Assembly: GCF_003194625.1 (NCBI RefSeq)
Contig: NZ_QHKX01000001.1
Span: forward strand, 930,001 to 994,000
From: Nocardioides solisilvae
Lineage (GTDB): Bacteria > Actinomycetota > Actinomycetes > Propionibacteriales > Nocardioidaceae
DNA: 64,000 nt
Direction of reading: 5' to 3'
The translations under genes and the position numbers were made by a program. Positions 34,094 to 41,769 of the stretch are shown here, piece after piece (within the stretch, counting starts at the first letter, position 1; each line of letters opens with the position of its first letter). The notes below the pieces were generated by a model. It saw only the letters and a program-made list of their open reading frames with translations, searched no databases and was not told the DNA's origin.

Positions 34094-34537
34094 GGCGGCG
34101 TCGAGGTCGCCCAGCTCGCGCAGCGTGCCCGCGCGGAGCGCCAGGCAGGCGCGCACCCGGGTGCGCGCCGAGGCGGGGTCGGCGTCCACCCCGTCGTCAG
34201 GGCCCCCGAGGTCGTGCTCCAGGGGCAGCAGCCGCGGCCCGGCCACCCGCGCCCAGCCGGCCACCGCCTCGGCGAGGTCGCCGACCAGGGTGGGGGAGGG
34301 GACGTCCTGCGGCCGTGCGACCACCAGCACGTCGTCGGCCGCGCCGCGGTGGTCGGAGGCCCACGGCACCTGGGTGCCGCTGCCTCCCAGCGGCAGGTGC
34401 CGCACCTCGACCTGGTGCCCCCGGGCCCGGGCGTCGGCGACCGTGTCGTCCCAGCGGGCCAGGAACCACGGGTCCAGGAAGGCGGGGCCGGCCGTCAGCT
34501 GCACGACCACGGTGGCGGGCCGGGGCGCGCTCGACAT
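34091..34537 (-). CDS. N-terminal part of the amber-split glycosyltransferase
   Basis: A 148-residue ORF equivalent to the N-terminal domain of the large glycosyltransferase paralogue. It has VVVQLTAGPAFLDPWFLARW near the start, VRHLPLGGSGTQVPWASDHR, and ends RVRACLALRAGTLRELGDLD-AA before TAG. The domain's role is unknown; in the paralogue it precedes the catalytic GT-A domain. ATG at 34537 is preferred to GTG at 34549 because GAGGAG lies 4 nt before it. On its own the product would have no catalytic domain. It is divergent from the PhzE-like gene and separated from it by about 140 nt. Confidence 0.6.
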   Translation of the reverse strand: MSSAPRPATVVVQLTAGPAFLDPWFLARWDDTVADARARGHQVEVRHLPLGGSGTQVPWASDHRGAADDVLVVARPQDVPSPTLVGDLAEAVAGWARVAGPRLLPLEHDLGGPDDGVDADPASARTRVRACLALRAGTLRELGDLDAA

Positions 34538-34665
34538 GGGGCTCCTCACTCGTCCGGTCTGACGGGGACTCGGTGGCGGGCGACCGGCGGCGCCCAGTGT
34601 AGGGGGGCCGGCCGGGGCCGCCCGGCCGGATTGGGACGGGTGCCGGGCCGCCCGGCGCGCCGAAC

Positions 34666-34671
34666 TAGGGT
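34666..34671 (+). promoter_or_regulatory. -10 element of the PhzE-like gene (leaderless)
   Basis: TAGGGT is followed by 6 nt and then ATG at 34678, so transcription is predicted to begin at or next to the start codon. No ribosome-binding site is visible. Confidence 0.6.
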
Positions 34672-34677
34672 GCGGGC

Positions 34678-36618
34678 ATGAGCCAGAGCGCGCCCAGCCC
34701 CGAGGGGGCAGGAGTCCAGAAGGTGCGAGCCACGCTCGCCGAGCTCCAGGGGCACGAGGCGTGGGCGCTGGTGCGGCTGGCCCGGAAGGATCCGGGCGAC
34801 CCCGACGTGGTCACCTTCGTCGGCGGCGCCCGGCACGAGGTGGAGTCGCTGCTCGACGTGCCGCTGGCCGAGGGGGTGCCCGAGCCCGGACGCCGGTTCG
34901 ACCGGCTGCTGGCCGTCCCCTTCCGGCAGGTCCGCGAGCGCGGGTTCGAGGCCCACGACGACGGCGCCCCGCTGGTGGTGGTCGACGTCGAGACCGAGCG
35001 CCGGCACCCGGTCGCCGACGTGCTCGCCGCGATCCCCGACACCGGCGTGGAGTTCACCGACCGCGGCGGGTTCGACACCTCCGACGAGGACTACGCGAGG
35101 ATCGTGGAGGCGATCATCCGCGACGAGATCGGCCAGGGCGAGGGCGCCAACCTGGTGATCGGGCGCCACTACCGCGCCGTGGTCGCCGACTGGGGGCCCG
35201 ACAAGGCGCTGACGGTGTTCCGCCGCCTGCTCGAGCGCGAGCGGGGCGCCTACTGGACCTACGTCTTCTTCACCGGCGACCGGTTCCTCGTCGGCGCCAG
35301 CCCCGAGCGGCACGTGAGCGTGCACGGCGGCGACGTCCGGATGAACCCCATCTCCGGCACCTTCCGCGTGGGCGGGCGCTCCGCCGCCGAGATGAAGCCG
35401 GCGCTGCTGGACTTCCTGCGCGACGAGAAGGAGATCTACGAGCTCTTCATGGTGGTCGACGAGGAGCTCAAGATGATGTGCGACCTCTGCCACGAGGGCG
35501 GCATGGTGCTGGGCCCCTTCCTCAAGCCGATGACCCACCTGGTGCACACCGAGTACCTGCTGGCCGGCCGGTCGCGGCGCGACGTGCGCGAGATCCTGCG
35601 CGACACGATGTTCGCCGCCACCGTCACCGGCAGCCCCGTCGAGAACGCCGTCCGGCTCATCAAGCAGTACGAGCCCGGCGGCCGCGGCTACTACGGGGCG
35701 GCGCTCGCCCTGCTCGGCCGCGACGAGGAGGGCCGGCCCACCGCCGACAGCCCGATCGTCATCCGCAGCGCCGACGTCGACCTCGAGGGCCGGATGAAGG
35801 TCACCGCCGGGGCCACGCTGGTGCGCGACTCCGACCCGGCGTACGAGGTGGCCGAGACGCACGCGAAGGCCGGCGGGATCCTCTCGGCGTTCGGGCTGGT
35901 GCCCGCCGCGGGCGCGCCCTCGGAGGGCCTGGCCGACCTGGCCCGCGACGAGGACGTGCTGATCGCCCTGCAGTCGCGCAACCGGCGGCTCTCCACCTTC
36001 TGGCTCACCGACCAGGCGGGCAGCACCCCCGACCCGGCGCTCGCCGGGAAGCGGGTCGGCATCCTCGACGCCGAGGACGACTTCGTCAACATGCTGCGCC
36101 ACCTGCTGGCGGTCATGGGCATGACCAGCGAGGTGGTCCGGCACGAGTCGTACGCCGACGGCGACCTCGACGGCTACGACCTGGTGATCGTGGGTCCCGG
36201 GCCCGGCGACCCCCGCGACGGGGACGACCCCAAGATCGCGACGGTGCGCCGCGCGGTCGGCCGGCTGCTGGAGCGGGAGCAGCCGTTCCTCGCCGTCTGC
36301 CTGGGCCACCAGACCCTCTGCCACGCCCTCGGCATCCCGCTGGCGTTCAAGGACATCGTCTTCCAGGGCACGCAGGCGTCGGTGGAGATCGGCGACCGGG
36401 TCGAGCGGGTCGGCTTCTACAACACCTTCGTCGGCCGGGTCGGCGACGCCGTGCTGCCGCCCGGTGTGGAGGCGCAGGCCGACCCGGAGACCGGGGACGT
36501 CCACCTGGTGCGCGGGCCGCACTACCGGGGCATCCAGTTCCACGCCGAGTCGATCCTCACCGAGCGGGGCTTCGACCTGGTCAACGGGCTCGTGAGCGAG
36601 CTGCTCGTCGGGACCTAG
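34678..36618 (+). CDS. PhzE/TrpEG-like anthranilate or ADIC synthase fusion
   Basis: A 646-residue chorismate-utilising enzyme fused to a glutamine amidotransferase. The synthase part (to about residue 430) has VFFTGDRFLVGASPERHVSV, MNPISGTFRVGG, HEGGMVLGPFLKPMTHLVHT and ATVTGSPVENAVRLIKQYEP. The amidotransferase part has VGILDAEDDFVNMLRHLL, VIVGPGPGDPRDGDD, FLAVCLGHQTLCHALGIPLA (catalytic Cys) and GIQFHAESILTE (His-Glu). PISGT instead of PIKGT excludes a PabB-type mechanism. It fits PhzE/SgcD-type 2-amino-2-deoxyisochorismate synthase or anthranilate synthase. No phenazine or enediyne partners are nearby, so the product is open. It stands alone with a leaderless promoter inside the polysaccharide region. 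Confidence 0.85.
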   Translation: MSQSAPSPEGAGVQKVRATLAELQGHEAWALVRLARKDPGDPDVVTFVGGARHEVESLLDVPLAEGVPEPGRRFDRLLAVPFRQVRERGFEAHDDGAPLVVVDVETERRHPVADVLAAIPDTGVEFTDRGGFDTSDEDYARIVEAIIRDEIGQGEGANLVIGRHYRAVVADWGPDKALTVFRRLLERERGAYWTYVFFTGDRFLVGASPERHVSVHGGDVRMNPISGTFRVGGRSAAEMKPALLDFLRDEKEIYELFMVVDEELKMMCDLCHEGGMVLGPFLKPMTHLVHTEYLLAGRSRRDVREILRDTMFAATVTGSPVENAVRLIKQYEPGGRGYYGAALALLGRDEEGRPTADSPIVIRSADVDLEGRMKVTAGATLVRDSDPAYEVAETHAKAGGILSAFGLVPAAGAPSEGLADLARDEDVLIALQSRNRRLSTFWLTDQAGSTPDPALAGKRVGILDAEDDFVNMLRHLLAVMGMTSEVVRHESYADGDLDGYDLVIVGPGPGDPRDGDDPKIATVRRAVGRLLEREQPFLAVCLGHQTLCHALGIPLAFKDIVFQGTQASVEIGDRVERVGFYNTFVGRVGDAVLPPGVEAQADPETGDVHLVRGPHYRGIQFHAESILTERGFDLVNGLVSELLVGT

Positions 36619-36668
36619 GTCCCGAGTCCTCCCGGAGTGGCAACCGGAGCGGCCGCCCTGCCGTCTCC

Positions 36669-36674
36669 TAGGGT
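36669..36674 (+). promoter_or_regulatory. -10 element of the sulfatase gene
   Basis: TAGGGT lies 28 nt before the GTG start; GGGGGAGG then serves as ribosome-binding site. This is a leadered version of the TAGGGT promoters seen elsewhere in the window. Confidence 0.45.
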
Positions 36675-36701
36675 GCTGCCAGTTCCCGGGGGAGGTCACG
36701 A

Positions 36702-38420
36702 GTGCGCGCACGTCGCTGGAGGTTCGCCGCGACGCTCGCGGGCGTCGTGGCCCTGGCCGCGTGCAGTGCCGCGGTCGGCCAGGAGGCGAGCACCACGCCC
36801 GCCCCGGCCGACCCGGCACCCAGCGCCGTCGAGCCCGCGGAACGGCCGGCCGAGCCCCCGGCCCAGCGGCTGGCGGGGTCGCGGCCCGACATCGTCGTGG
36901 TGCTCATGGACGACTTCTCCATGGACCTGCTCGCCACCATGCGCGGCGCCCGCGAGCTGGCCCGCACCGGCGCCTCCTACGACCACTTCGTCGTCGACTC
37001 GCTGTGCTGCGTCTCCCGGGCGAGCCTGCTCACCGGGCAGTACCCGCACCAGACGGGGGTGCGGACCAACACCTCCGACGGTCCCCTGCCGTACGGCGGC
37101 TACCCGGCCTTCGCCCGCTACGGCAACGGCCCGCGCAGCGTCAACGTCCGGCTGCAGGAGGCCGGCTACACGACCGGGTTCGTCGGCAAGTTCCTCAACG
37201 AGTACGAGTACGTCCCCGGGCGGGTCGACGTCCCCGCGCCGCCGCTCGGCTGGTCGCGGTTCAACGTGCTCTTCGGCTCCGCCTACGACGGCTGGGGCTT
37301 CCACAGCACCGAGCTCGTCGACGGCCGGCTCGAGGTGCGCCACCACCCGGCCCCGCCCGCGGGCTCCCCGCACGACGTCCTCGACGCGGCGTACGCCGGC
37401 CAGGTCGTGGAGGACCACGCGCTCGACTTCCTGGCCGACCAGCGCGGCTCGGACCACCCGTTCTTCTTGCTGGTCGCGCCGTACGCCCCGCACAACCGGG
37501 TCGACCCGGAGGGCGCCTACCCGGGGGACCCGCTGTTCCCGGCCGCGTTCGGCGACCGGCCCGGCGGTCGCAGGGCCGGGGGCGACTGCGGGCGGGTGAC
37601 CTGCCGGTCGCTGACCGCCCGGGACCTGCCGGGCTTCGGGGACAACCGGCGCGACAACGCGCCGCGGACCCGGGCCGGCGCGCGCACCCGGCCGTGGAAC
37701 ACCGTGCGCACCACCTCGGCCGCCGACGCGACCCGGCACCTGCGCGACCGGGCGCGGATGGTGCAGTCGGTCGACCGGACCGTGCGGCGGATCCTGCGCG
37801 CCGTCGACGACGACACCTACGTCGTGCTGACCTCCGACAACGGCTTCCACCTCGGCCAGGTCGGGATGGGGCTGGGCAAGGGCACGCCCTACGACACCGA
37901 CGTGCGCGTGCCGCTGCTGGTCCGCGGGCCCGGGGTCGAGCCGGGGCCGCGGGCCGAGATGACCAGCAACATCGACCTCGCGCCCACCTTCGAGGAGCTC
38001 GCCGGCCTGCCGCCGGCGCCGTACCGCGCGGGCACGTCGCTGGTGGCCTCGCTGGCCGACCGGACCGTGCGCACCCGCGGCCACGTCTTCTTCGAGCACA
38101 CCACCGGCACCGCCGGCGGCGACCCCGACCGGGCCTTCACCGGCGGCGAGCTGATGCGCATCCCCAGCTACGTGGCCGTCCGCAGCCGCGACGCCCTGCT
38201 GGTGCGGCACGACCTCGACCCCTCGCCCGACGGCACCCGCCACGCCTACGAGCTCTACTCCTACGAGAAGCACCCGTGGGAGAAGAAGAACAAGTACGGC
38301 GTGCGCAAGCTCGCCGCCGTCCAGGAGGCGCTGCTGCGCCGGCTGCGCGCGTTCGACCGGTGCGCGGGCGTCACGGGGGACGACCCGGTCCCGCCGCGCT
38401 GCCGGGCGCTGACCCGCTGA
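36702..38420 (+). CDS. Lipoprotein sulfatase-family hydrolase
   Basis: A 572-residue member of the alkaline phosphatase/sulfatase superfamily. The lipobox LAAC (Cys21) predicts a surface lipoprotein, followed by a Pro/Ala/Glu linker. The catalytic part has RPDIVVVLMDDFSMDLLATM (metal-binding Asp pair), LCCVSRASLLTGQYPHQTGV, YTTGFVGKFLNEY, LLVAPYAPHNRVDP and VVLTSDNGFHLGQVGMGLGK. The formylglycine motif would be C102-C-V-S-R106, with Val instead of the usual Pro, so maturation may differ. The substrate is probably a sulfated or phosphorylated polysaccharide, which is plausible given the surrounding cluster. GTG start with a strong ribosome-binding site. Confidence 0.88.
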   Translation: MRARRWRFAATLAGVVALAACSAAVGQEASTTPAPADPAPSAVEPAERPAEPPAQRLAGSRPDIVVVLMDDFSMDLLATMRGARELARTGASYDHFVVDSLCCVSRASLLTGQYPHQTGVRTNTSDGPLPYGGYPAFARYGNGPRSVNVRLQEAGYTTGFVGKFLNEYEYVPGRVDVPAPPLGWSRFNVLFGSAYDGWGFHSTELVDGRLEVRHHPAPPAGSPHDVLDAAYAGQVVEDHALDFLADQRGSDHPFFLLVAPYAPHNRVDPEGAYPGDPLFPAAFGDRPGGRRAGGDCGRVTCRSLTARDLPGFGDNRRDNAPRTRAGARTRPWNTVRTTSAADATRHLRDRARMVQSVDRTVRRILRAVDDDTYVVLTSDNGFHLGQVGMGLGKGTPYDTDVRVPLLVRGPGVEPGPRAEMTSNIDLAPTFEELAGLPPAPYRAGTSLVASLADRTVRTRGHVFFEHTTGTAGGDPDRAFTGGELMRIPSYVAVRSRDALLVRHDLDPSPDGTRHAYELYSYEKHPWEKKNKYGVRKLAAVQEALLRRLRAFDRCAGVTGDDPVPPRCRALTR

Positions 38421-38452
38421 CCACGGCGCTGACCGCGGCGCCCGCCACGGCC

Positions 38453-38458
38453 TAGACT
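38453..38458 (+). promoter_or_regulatory. -10 element of the sugar transferase gene
   Basis: TAGACT is followed by 8 nt and then GTG at 38467, suggesting a leaderless or nearly leaderless transcript for the initiating transferase operon. Confidence 0.5.
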
Positions 38459-38466
38459 CCTGGCCC

Positions 38467-39084
38467 GTGAAGCCCTACGACCCGCTCAAGCGCCTGGTCG
38501 ACCTGGTCGTCGGCGGGGTCGCGCTCCTCGCCTCGCTGCCGGTCCAGGCGGTGATCGCCGTGCTGGTGCGCCGCAGGCTCGGCTCCCCGGTGCTGTTCCG
38601 CCAGCCGCGGCCCGGCAAGGACGAGCGGGTCTTCGAGCTGGTGAAGTTCCGCACCATGCTGGAGCCCGACGAGGCCCGCGGGCTGGTCACCGACGAGCAG
38701 CGGATGACGCCGTTCGGCTCGTTCCTGCGCGCCACCAGCCTCGACGAGCTGCCGACCCTGTGGAACGTCGTGCGCGGCGACATGAGCCTGGTCGGCCCGC
38801 GCCCGCTGCTCGTGCGCTACCTCGACCGCTACACCCCCGAGCAGCGCCGCCGGCACGAGGTGCGCCCCGGGGTGACCGGCCTGGCCCAGGTCAGCGGGCG
38901 CAACGCGATCGGCTGGGACGCGAAGTTCGCCAAGGACGTGGAGTACGTCGACACGCGCAGCCTCGCGCTCGACCTGCGGATCCTCTGGCGCACCGTCGCC
39001 GGCGTGCTGCGCCGCGACGGCATCTCCGCCGACGGCGAGGCGACGATGAGCGAGTTCATGGGACCGGGGGCCGGCCGTGGCTGA
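38467..39084 (+). CDS. Initiating phosphoglycosyl transferase (PglC/WcaJ C-terminal type)
   Basis: A 205-residue monotopic sugar-phosphate transferase. A single N-terminal hydrophobic segment (LVDLVVGGVALLASLPVQAV) is followed by SPVLFRQPRPGKDERVFELV, KFRTMLEPDEARG, LRATSLDELPTLWNVVRGDM, SLVGPRPLL, and HEVRPGVTGLAQVSGRNAIG. These define the PglC core, whose catalytic Asp-Glu pair is in SLDELP. It transfers a sugar-1-phosphate from a UDP-sugar to undecaprenyl phosphate, starting repeat-unit assembly. The short, PglC-sized form rather than a long WbaP form fits the PglF-, PglE- and PglD-like genes nearby. GTG start; it overlaps the acetyltransferase gene by 8 bp. Confidence 0.9.
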   Translation: MKPYDPLKRLVDLVVGGVALLASLPVQAVIAVLVRRRLGSPVLFRQPRPGKDERVFELVKFRTMLEPDEARGLVTDEQRMTPFGSFLRATSLDELPTLWNVVRGDMSLVGPRPLLVRYLDRYTPEQRRRHEVRPGVTGLAQVSGRNAIGWDAKFAKDVEYVDTRSLALDLRILWRTVAGVLRRDGISADGEATMSEFMGPGAGRG

Positions 39085-39778
39085 GCAGGACGGGCGGGAC
39101 GGGCGGGACGACAACACCGGCGTGCTCGTCGTCGTCGGCGCCGGCGGCTTCGGCCGCGAGGTGCTCGACGTCGTTGACGCGGTCAACGCGGCGGCCGCCG
39201 GCAACGGCTCCGCCGCCCCCTGGACCGTCGCCGGCGTGGTCGACGACTCGCCGTCGGAGCAGAACCTGGCCCTGCTCGCCGACCGGGAGGTCGCCCACCT
39301 GGGCGGGGTCCAGGACCTGGTCGACGGGCTGGCGGGGACGCGCCCCACCCACTACACGGTCGGGATCGGCAGCCCGCGGGTGCGGCGCGCCGTCGCCGAG
39401 CGCCTCGACGTCGCCGGCCTGCGCCCGGCCACCCTCGTCCACCCCAGCGTCACCCGCGGCTTCGACGTCCGGGTGGGGGAGGGCAGCGTGCTCTGCGCGG
39501 GGGTCCGGCTCACCACCCACGTCCGGCTCGGCCGGCACGTCCACCTCAACCTGAACGCCACGGTGGGCCACGACACCGTGGTCGGCGACTACGTGAGCGT
39601 CAACCCGCTGGCCTCGGTCTCGGGCGACTGCGTGCTCGAGGACGAGGTGCTGGTGGGGGTCGCCGGCGTCGTTCTCAACCAGGTGCGGGTGGGCCGCGGC
39701 TCCACGGTCGGCGGCTCGGCCTGCGTGGTGAAGGACGTCCCGCCGGGCGTGGTGGTCAAGGGGATCCCCGCCCGATGA
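39077..39778 (+). CDS. NeuD/PglD-like sugar O- or N-acetyltransferase
   Basis: A 233-residue acetyltransferase. An N-terminal Rossmann-like domain (VLVVVGAGGFGREVLDVVDA and GVVDDSPSE) is followed by a left-handed beta-helix of hexapeptide repeats (GFDVRVGEGSVLCAGVRLTT, HVHLNLNATVGHDTVVGDYV). It ends SACVVKDVPPGVVVKGIPAR. The catalytic His is expected in NLNATVGHDT. The PglD/NeuD layout fits acetyl-CoA-dependent acetylation of a UDP-4-amino sugar, which the dehydratase and DegT genes earlier in the cluster would supply. GTG start inside the sugar transferase gene; pabA follows after 10 nt. Confidence 0.88.
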   Translation: MAEQDGRDGRDDNTGVLVVVGAGGFGREVLDVVDAVNAAAAGNGSAAPWTVAGVVDDSPSEQNLALLADREVAHLGGVQDLVDGLAGTRPTHYTVGIGSPRVRRAVAERLDVAGLRPATLVHPSVTRGFDVRVGEGSVLCAGVRLTTHVRLGRHVHLNLNATVGHDTVVGDYVSVNPLASVSGDCVLEDEVLVGVAGVVLNQVRVGRGSTVGGSACVVKDVPPGVVVKGIPAR

Positions 39779-39788
39779 GTCGGCTGCC

Positions 39789-40358
39789 GTGACCCCGGAC
39801 GTCGTGGTGGTCGACCACCACGACTCCTACACCTGGAACCTCGTCCACCTGGTCGCCGGCGTGACCGGCGTGCTCCCGGCCGTGGTGCAGCACGACGAGG
39901 CGACCGCCGCGCAGGTGCTGGCGCACAGCCACGTCGTGCTCTCCCCCGGCCCGGGGCGGCCCGAGGACCCGCGCGACTTCGCCGTGGGCGGCCAGGTGCT
40001 GCGCGCCGGCACCCGCCCGGTGCTGGGCGTCTGCCTGGGGATGCAGGGGCTGGTCACGGCGTACGGCGGCCGGGTCGACCGGGTCGAGCCCGCCCACGGG
40101 GAGGTGGCCCGGATCCGGCACGACGGCACGGGCGTCCTGGCGGGGCTGCCGCAGGGCTTCGCCGCGGTCCGCTACCACTCGCTCGCCGCGCTCGAGCTGC
40201 CCGCCGACGTCGTCGCCACCGCGTGGGCCGAGGACGGGACCGTCATGGCCGTCCGGCACACCTCGCTCCCGCTGCACGGCGTGCAGTTCCACCCCGAGTC
40301 GGTGCTCTCCGAGCACGGCGCGGCGCTGGTCGCGGCCTTCCTGGCGGGTCCGCGGTGA
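39789..40358 (+). CDS. pabA: Aminodeoxychorismate synthase glutamine amidotransferase subunit
   Basis: A 189-residue class I glutamine amidotransferase. It has VVVDHHDSYTWNLVHLVAGV, VVLSPGPGRPEDPRDF, VLGVCLGMQGLVTAYGG with the nucleophilic Cys, AAVRYHSLAAL, and LHGVQFHPESVLSEHG with the His-Glu pair. It supplies ammonia to the component I enzyme encoded by the next gene, which overlaps by 4 bp and carries the PabB-specific PIKGT motif. GTG start. Its position straight after the NeuD-like gene ties p-aminobenzoate supply to a polysaccharide transcript, which is unusual. No aminodeoxychorismate lyase (pabC) gene is in the window. Confidence 0.9.
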   Translation: MTPDVVVVDHHDSYTWNLVHLVAGVTGVLPAVVQHDEATAAQVLAHSHVVLSPGPGRPEDPRDFAVGGQVLRAGTRPVLGVCLGMQGLVTAYGGRVDRVEPAHGEVARIRHDGTGVLAGLPQGFAAVRYHSLAALELPADVVATAWAEDGTVMAVRHTSLPLHGVQFHPESVLSEHGAALVAAFLAGPR

Positions 40359-41695
40359 GCGCCGGGGACGGGCCGGACGTGCCGCTGGAGGAGGTGGCCG
40401 CAGCCCACCGCCGCTGCTTCTGGCTCGACGGCGGCGGGGCGCGCGAGTGGTCGGGCCGGCGCTCGGTGCTGGGCTGGCTCGAGGACGACGACGTCTCGCT
40501 CACCCTCGACGCCGCGACCGGCGAGGTGCGCCGGCACCAGGGCGACGCCGTCGGCGCCGACGCCCCGGTCGTCGGGGACGACGTCTTCCAGGTGCTGCGC
40601 GCCGAGCTCGCCGCCGGCCCGGCCGACGCGCAGTGGTTCGGCTACCTCGGCTACGCGAGCCGGCGCGACCTGCCGGCCCGGCCCGACCCCCGGCTGCCCG
40701 ACGCGGTGTGGATGCGGCCCAGCCGCACACGGGTCTTCGACCACCCGGCGCCGGCGCGCCCGGCCGCCCGGCCCCCCGCGCGCTCGGCCGCGGAGGCGGA
40801 CGCCGCCGTCCCCGCCGACTACGCGCGCGCCTTCGCCCGGGTCCAGGAGGAGCTGCGTGCCGGCAACTCCTACGAGGTCAACCTGACCCACCGGGTCACC
40901 GCCGCCGCCGACCCCGACCCGGTGGCGACGTACCGCCGGCTGCGCGCGCTCAACCCCGCGCCGTACGCCGGGTTCCTCCAGCACGACGTGCCCGGGGCGC
41001 GCGCCTGGCTGCTGAGCTCCTCGCCCGAGCGCTACGCGCTGGTCCGCTGGGAGGAGGGCAGCGAGGACGGCAGCGGGGGCGCGCGGCGGGTGCTGGAGAC
41101 CAAGCCGATCAAGGGCACCACCCCGCGGGGCGCGACGGTGGCCGAGGACGAGGAGCTGCGCCGGCGGCTGGCCGCCGAGCCGAAGTTCCGGGCCGAGAAC
41201 CTCATGATCGTCGACCTGCTCCGCAACGACCTGGCCACGGTCTGCGACCCCGGCACCGTGGAGGTCCCGGCGCTGATGGAGGTGGAGTCCTACGAGTCGG
41301 TCCACCAGCTGGTCTCCACGGTGCGGGGCCGGCTGCGCGCGGACGTCACGACCGTGGACGCGCTGCGCTCCCTCTTCCCGGCCGGCTCGATGACCGGGGC
41401 GCCCAAGCTGCGCACGATGGAGATCATCGACGCCGTGGAGGCGACCCCCCGGGGCGCGTACGCCGGGGCGTTCGGCTGGCTCGCCGCCGACGGCAGGGCC
41501 GACCTGGGCGTGGTGATCCGCTCGCTGACCACCGCCGGCGACGGCACCTGGACGCTGGGCACCGGGGGCGGCATCACCGTCCGCTCCGACGTCGCCGAGG
41601 AGCACGCGGAGACCGGGTGGAAGGCCGCCCTGCTGCTCGGCGCGCTCCGGCCGCGCTCGGGTGACCCGGCCGGCGGCGGCCCCGCCGCCGTCTAG
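40355..41695 (+). CDS. pabB: Aminodeoxychorismate synthase component I
   Basis: A 446-residue chorismate-binding enzyme. The C-terminal catalytic half holds YARAFARVQEELRAGNSYEV then NLTHRV, LLSSSPERYALV, ETKPIKGTTPRGATVAEDEE, NLMIVDLLRNDLATVCDPGT and PAGSMTGAPKLRTMEIIDAV. The Lys in PIKGT is the nucleophile typical of PabB, which distinguishes it from anthranilate synthase. The N-terminal half is shorter and more variable than in E. coli. It makes 4-amino-4-deoxychorismate for folate with the PabA subunit encoded upstream. GTG start in a GTGA overlap. Its TAG stop is part of the TAGACT -10 candidate for the next gene. Confidence 0.92.
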   Translation: MSAGDGPDVPLEEVAAAHRRCFWLDGGGAREWSGRRSVLGWLEDDDVSLTLDAATGEVRRHQGDAVGADAPVVGDDVFQVLRAELAAGPADAQWFGYLGYASRRDLPARPDPRLPDAVWMRPSRTRVFDHPAPARPAARPPARSAAEADAAVPADYARAFARVQEELRAGNSYEVNLTHRVTAAADPDPVATYRRLRALNPAPYAGFLQHDVPGARAWLLSSSPERYALVRWEEGSEDGSGGARRVLETKPIKGTTPRGATVAEDEELRRRLAAEPKFRAENLMIVDLLRNDLATVCDPGTVEVPALMEVESYESVHQLVSTVRGRLRADVTTVDALRSLFPAGSMTGAPKLRTMEIIDAVEATPRGAYAGAFGWLAADGRADLGVVIRSLTTAGDGTWTLGTGGGITVRSDVAEEHAETGWKAALLLGALRPRSGDPAGGGPAAV

Positions 41696-41698
41696 ACT
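41693..41698 (+). promoter_or_regulatory. -10 candidate for the GT4/Wzx operon
   Basis: TAGACT contains the pabB stop codon and lies 71 nt before the next GTG start, for which GGGG (41758-41761) is the likely ribosome-binding site. Confidence 0.35.
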
Positions 41699-41769
41699 CG
41701 CCGACGGCACGGGCCCGCGCCGCGGGCCGCACGGACACGGCAGCACGACGACGAGCAGGGGCGCACAGG

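Noticed and set aside
34678..36618. A phenazine biosynthesis locus
   Set aside because: Only the PhzE-like gene is present. No phzB, phzD, phzF or phzG-like genes are in the window.
40355..41695. Anthranilate synthase component I for this gene
   Set aside because: The PIKGT motif with the catalytic Lys is characteristic of aminodeoxychorismate synthase (PabB), not TrpE.
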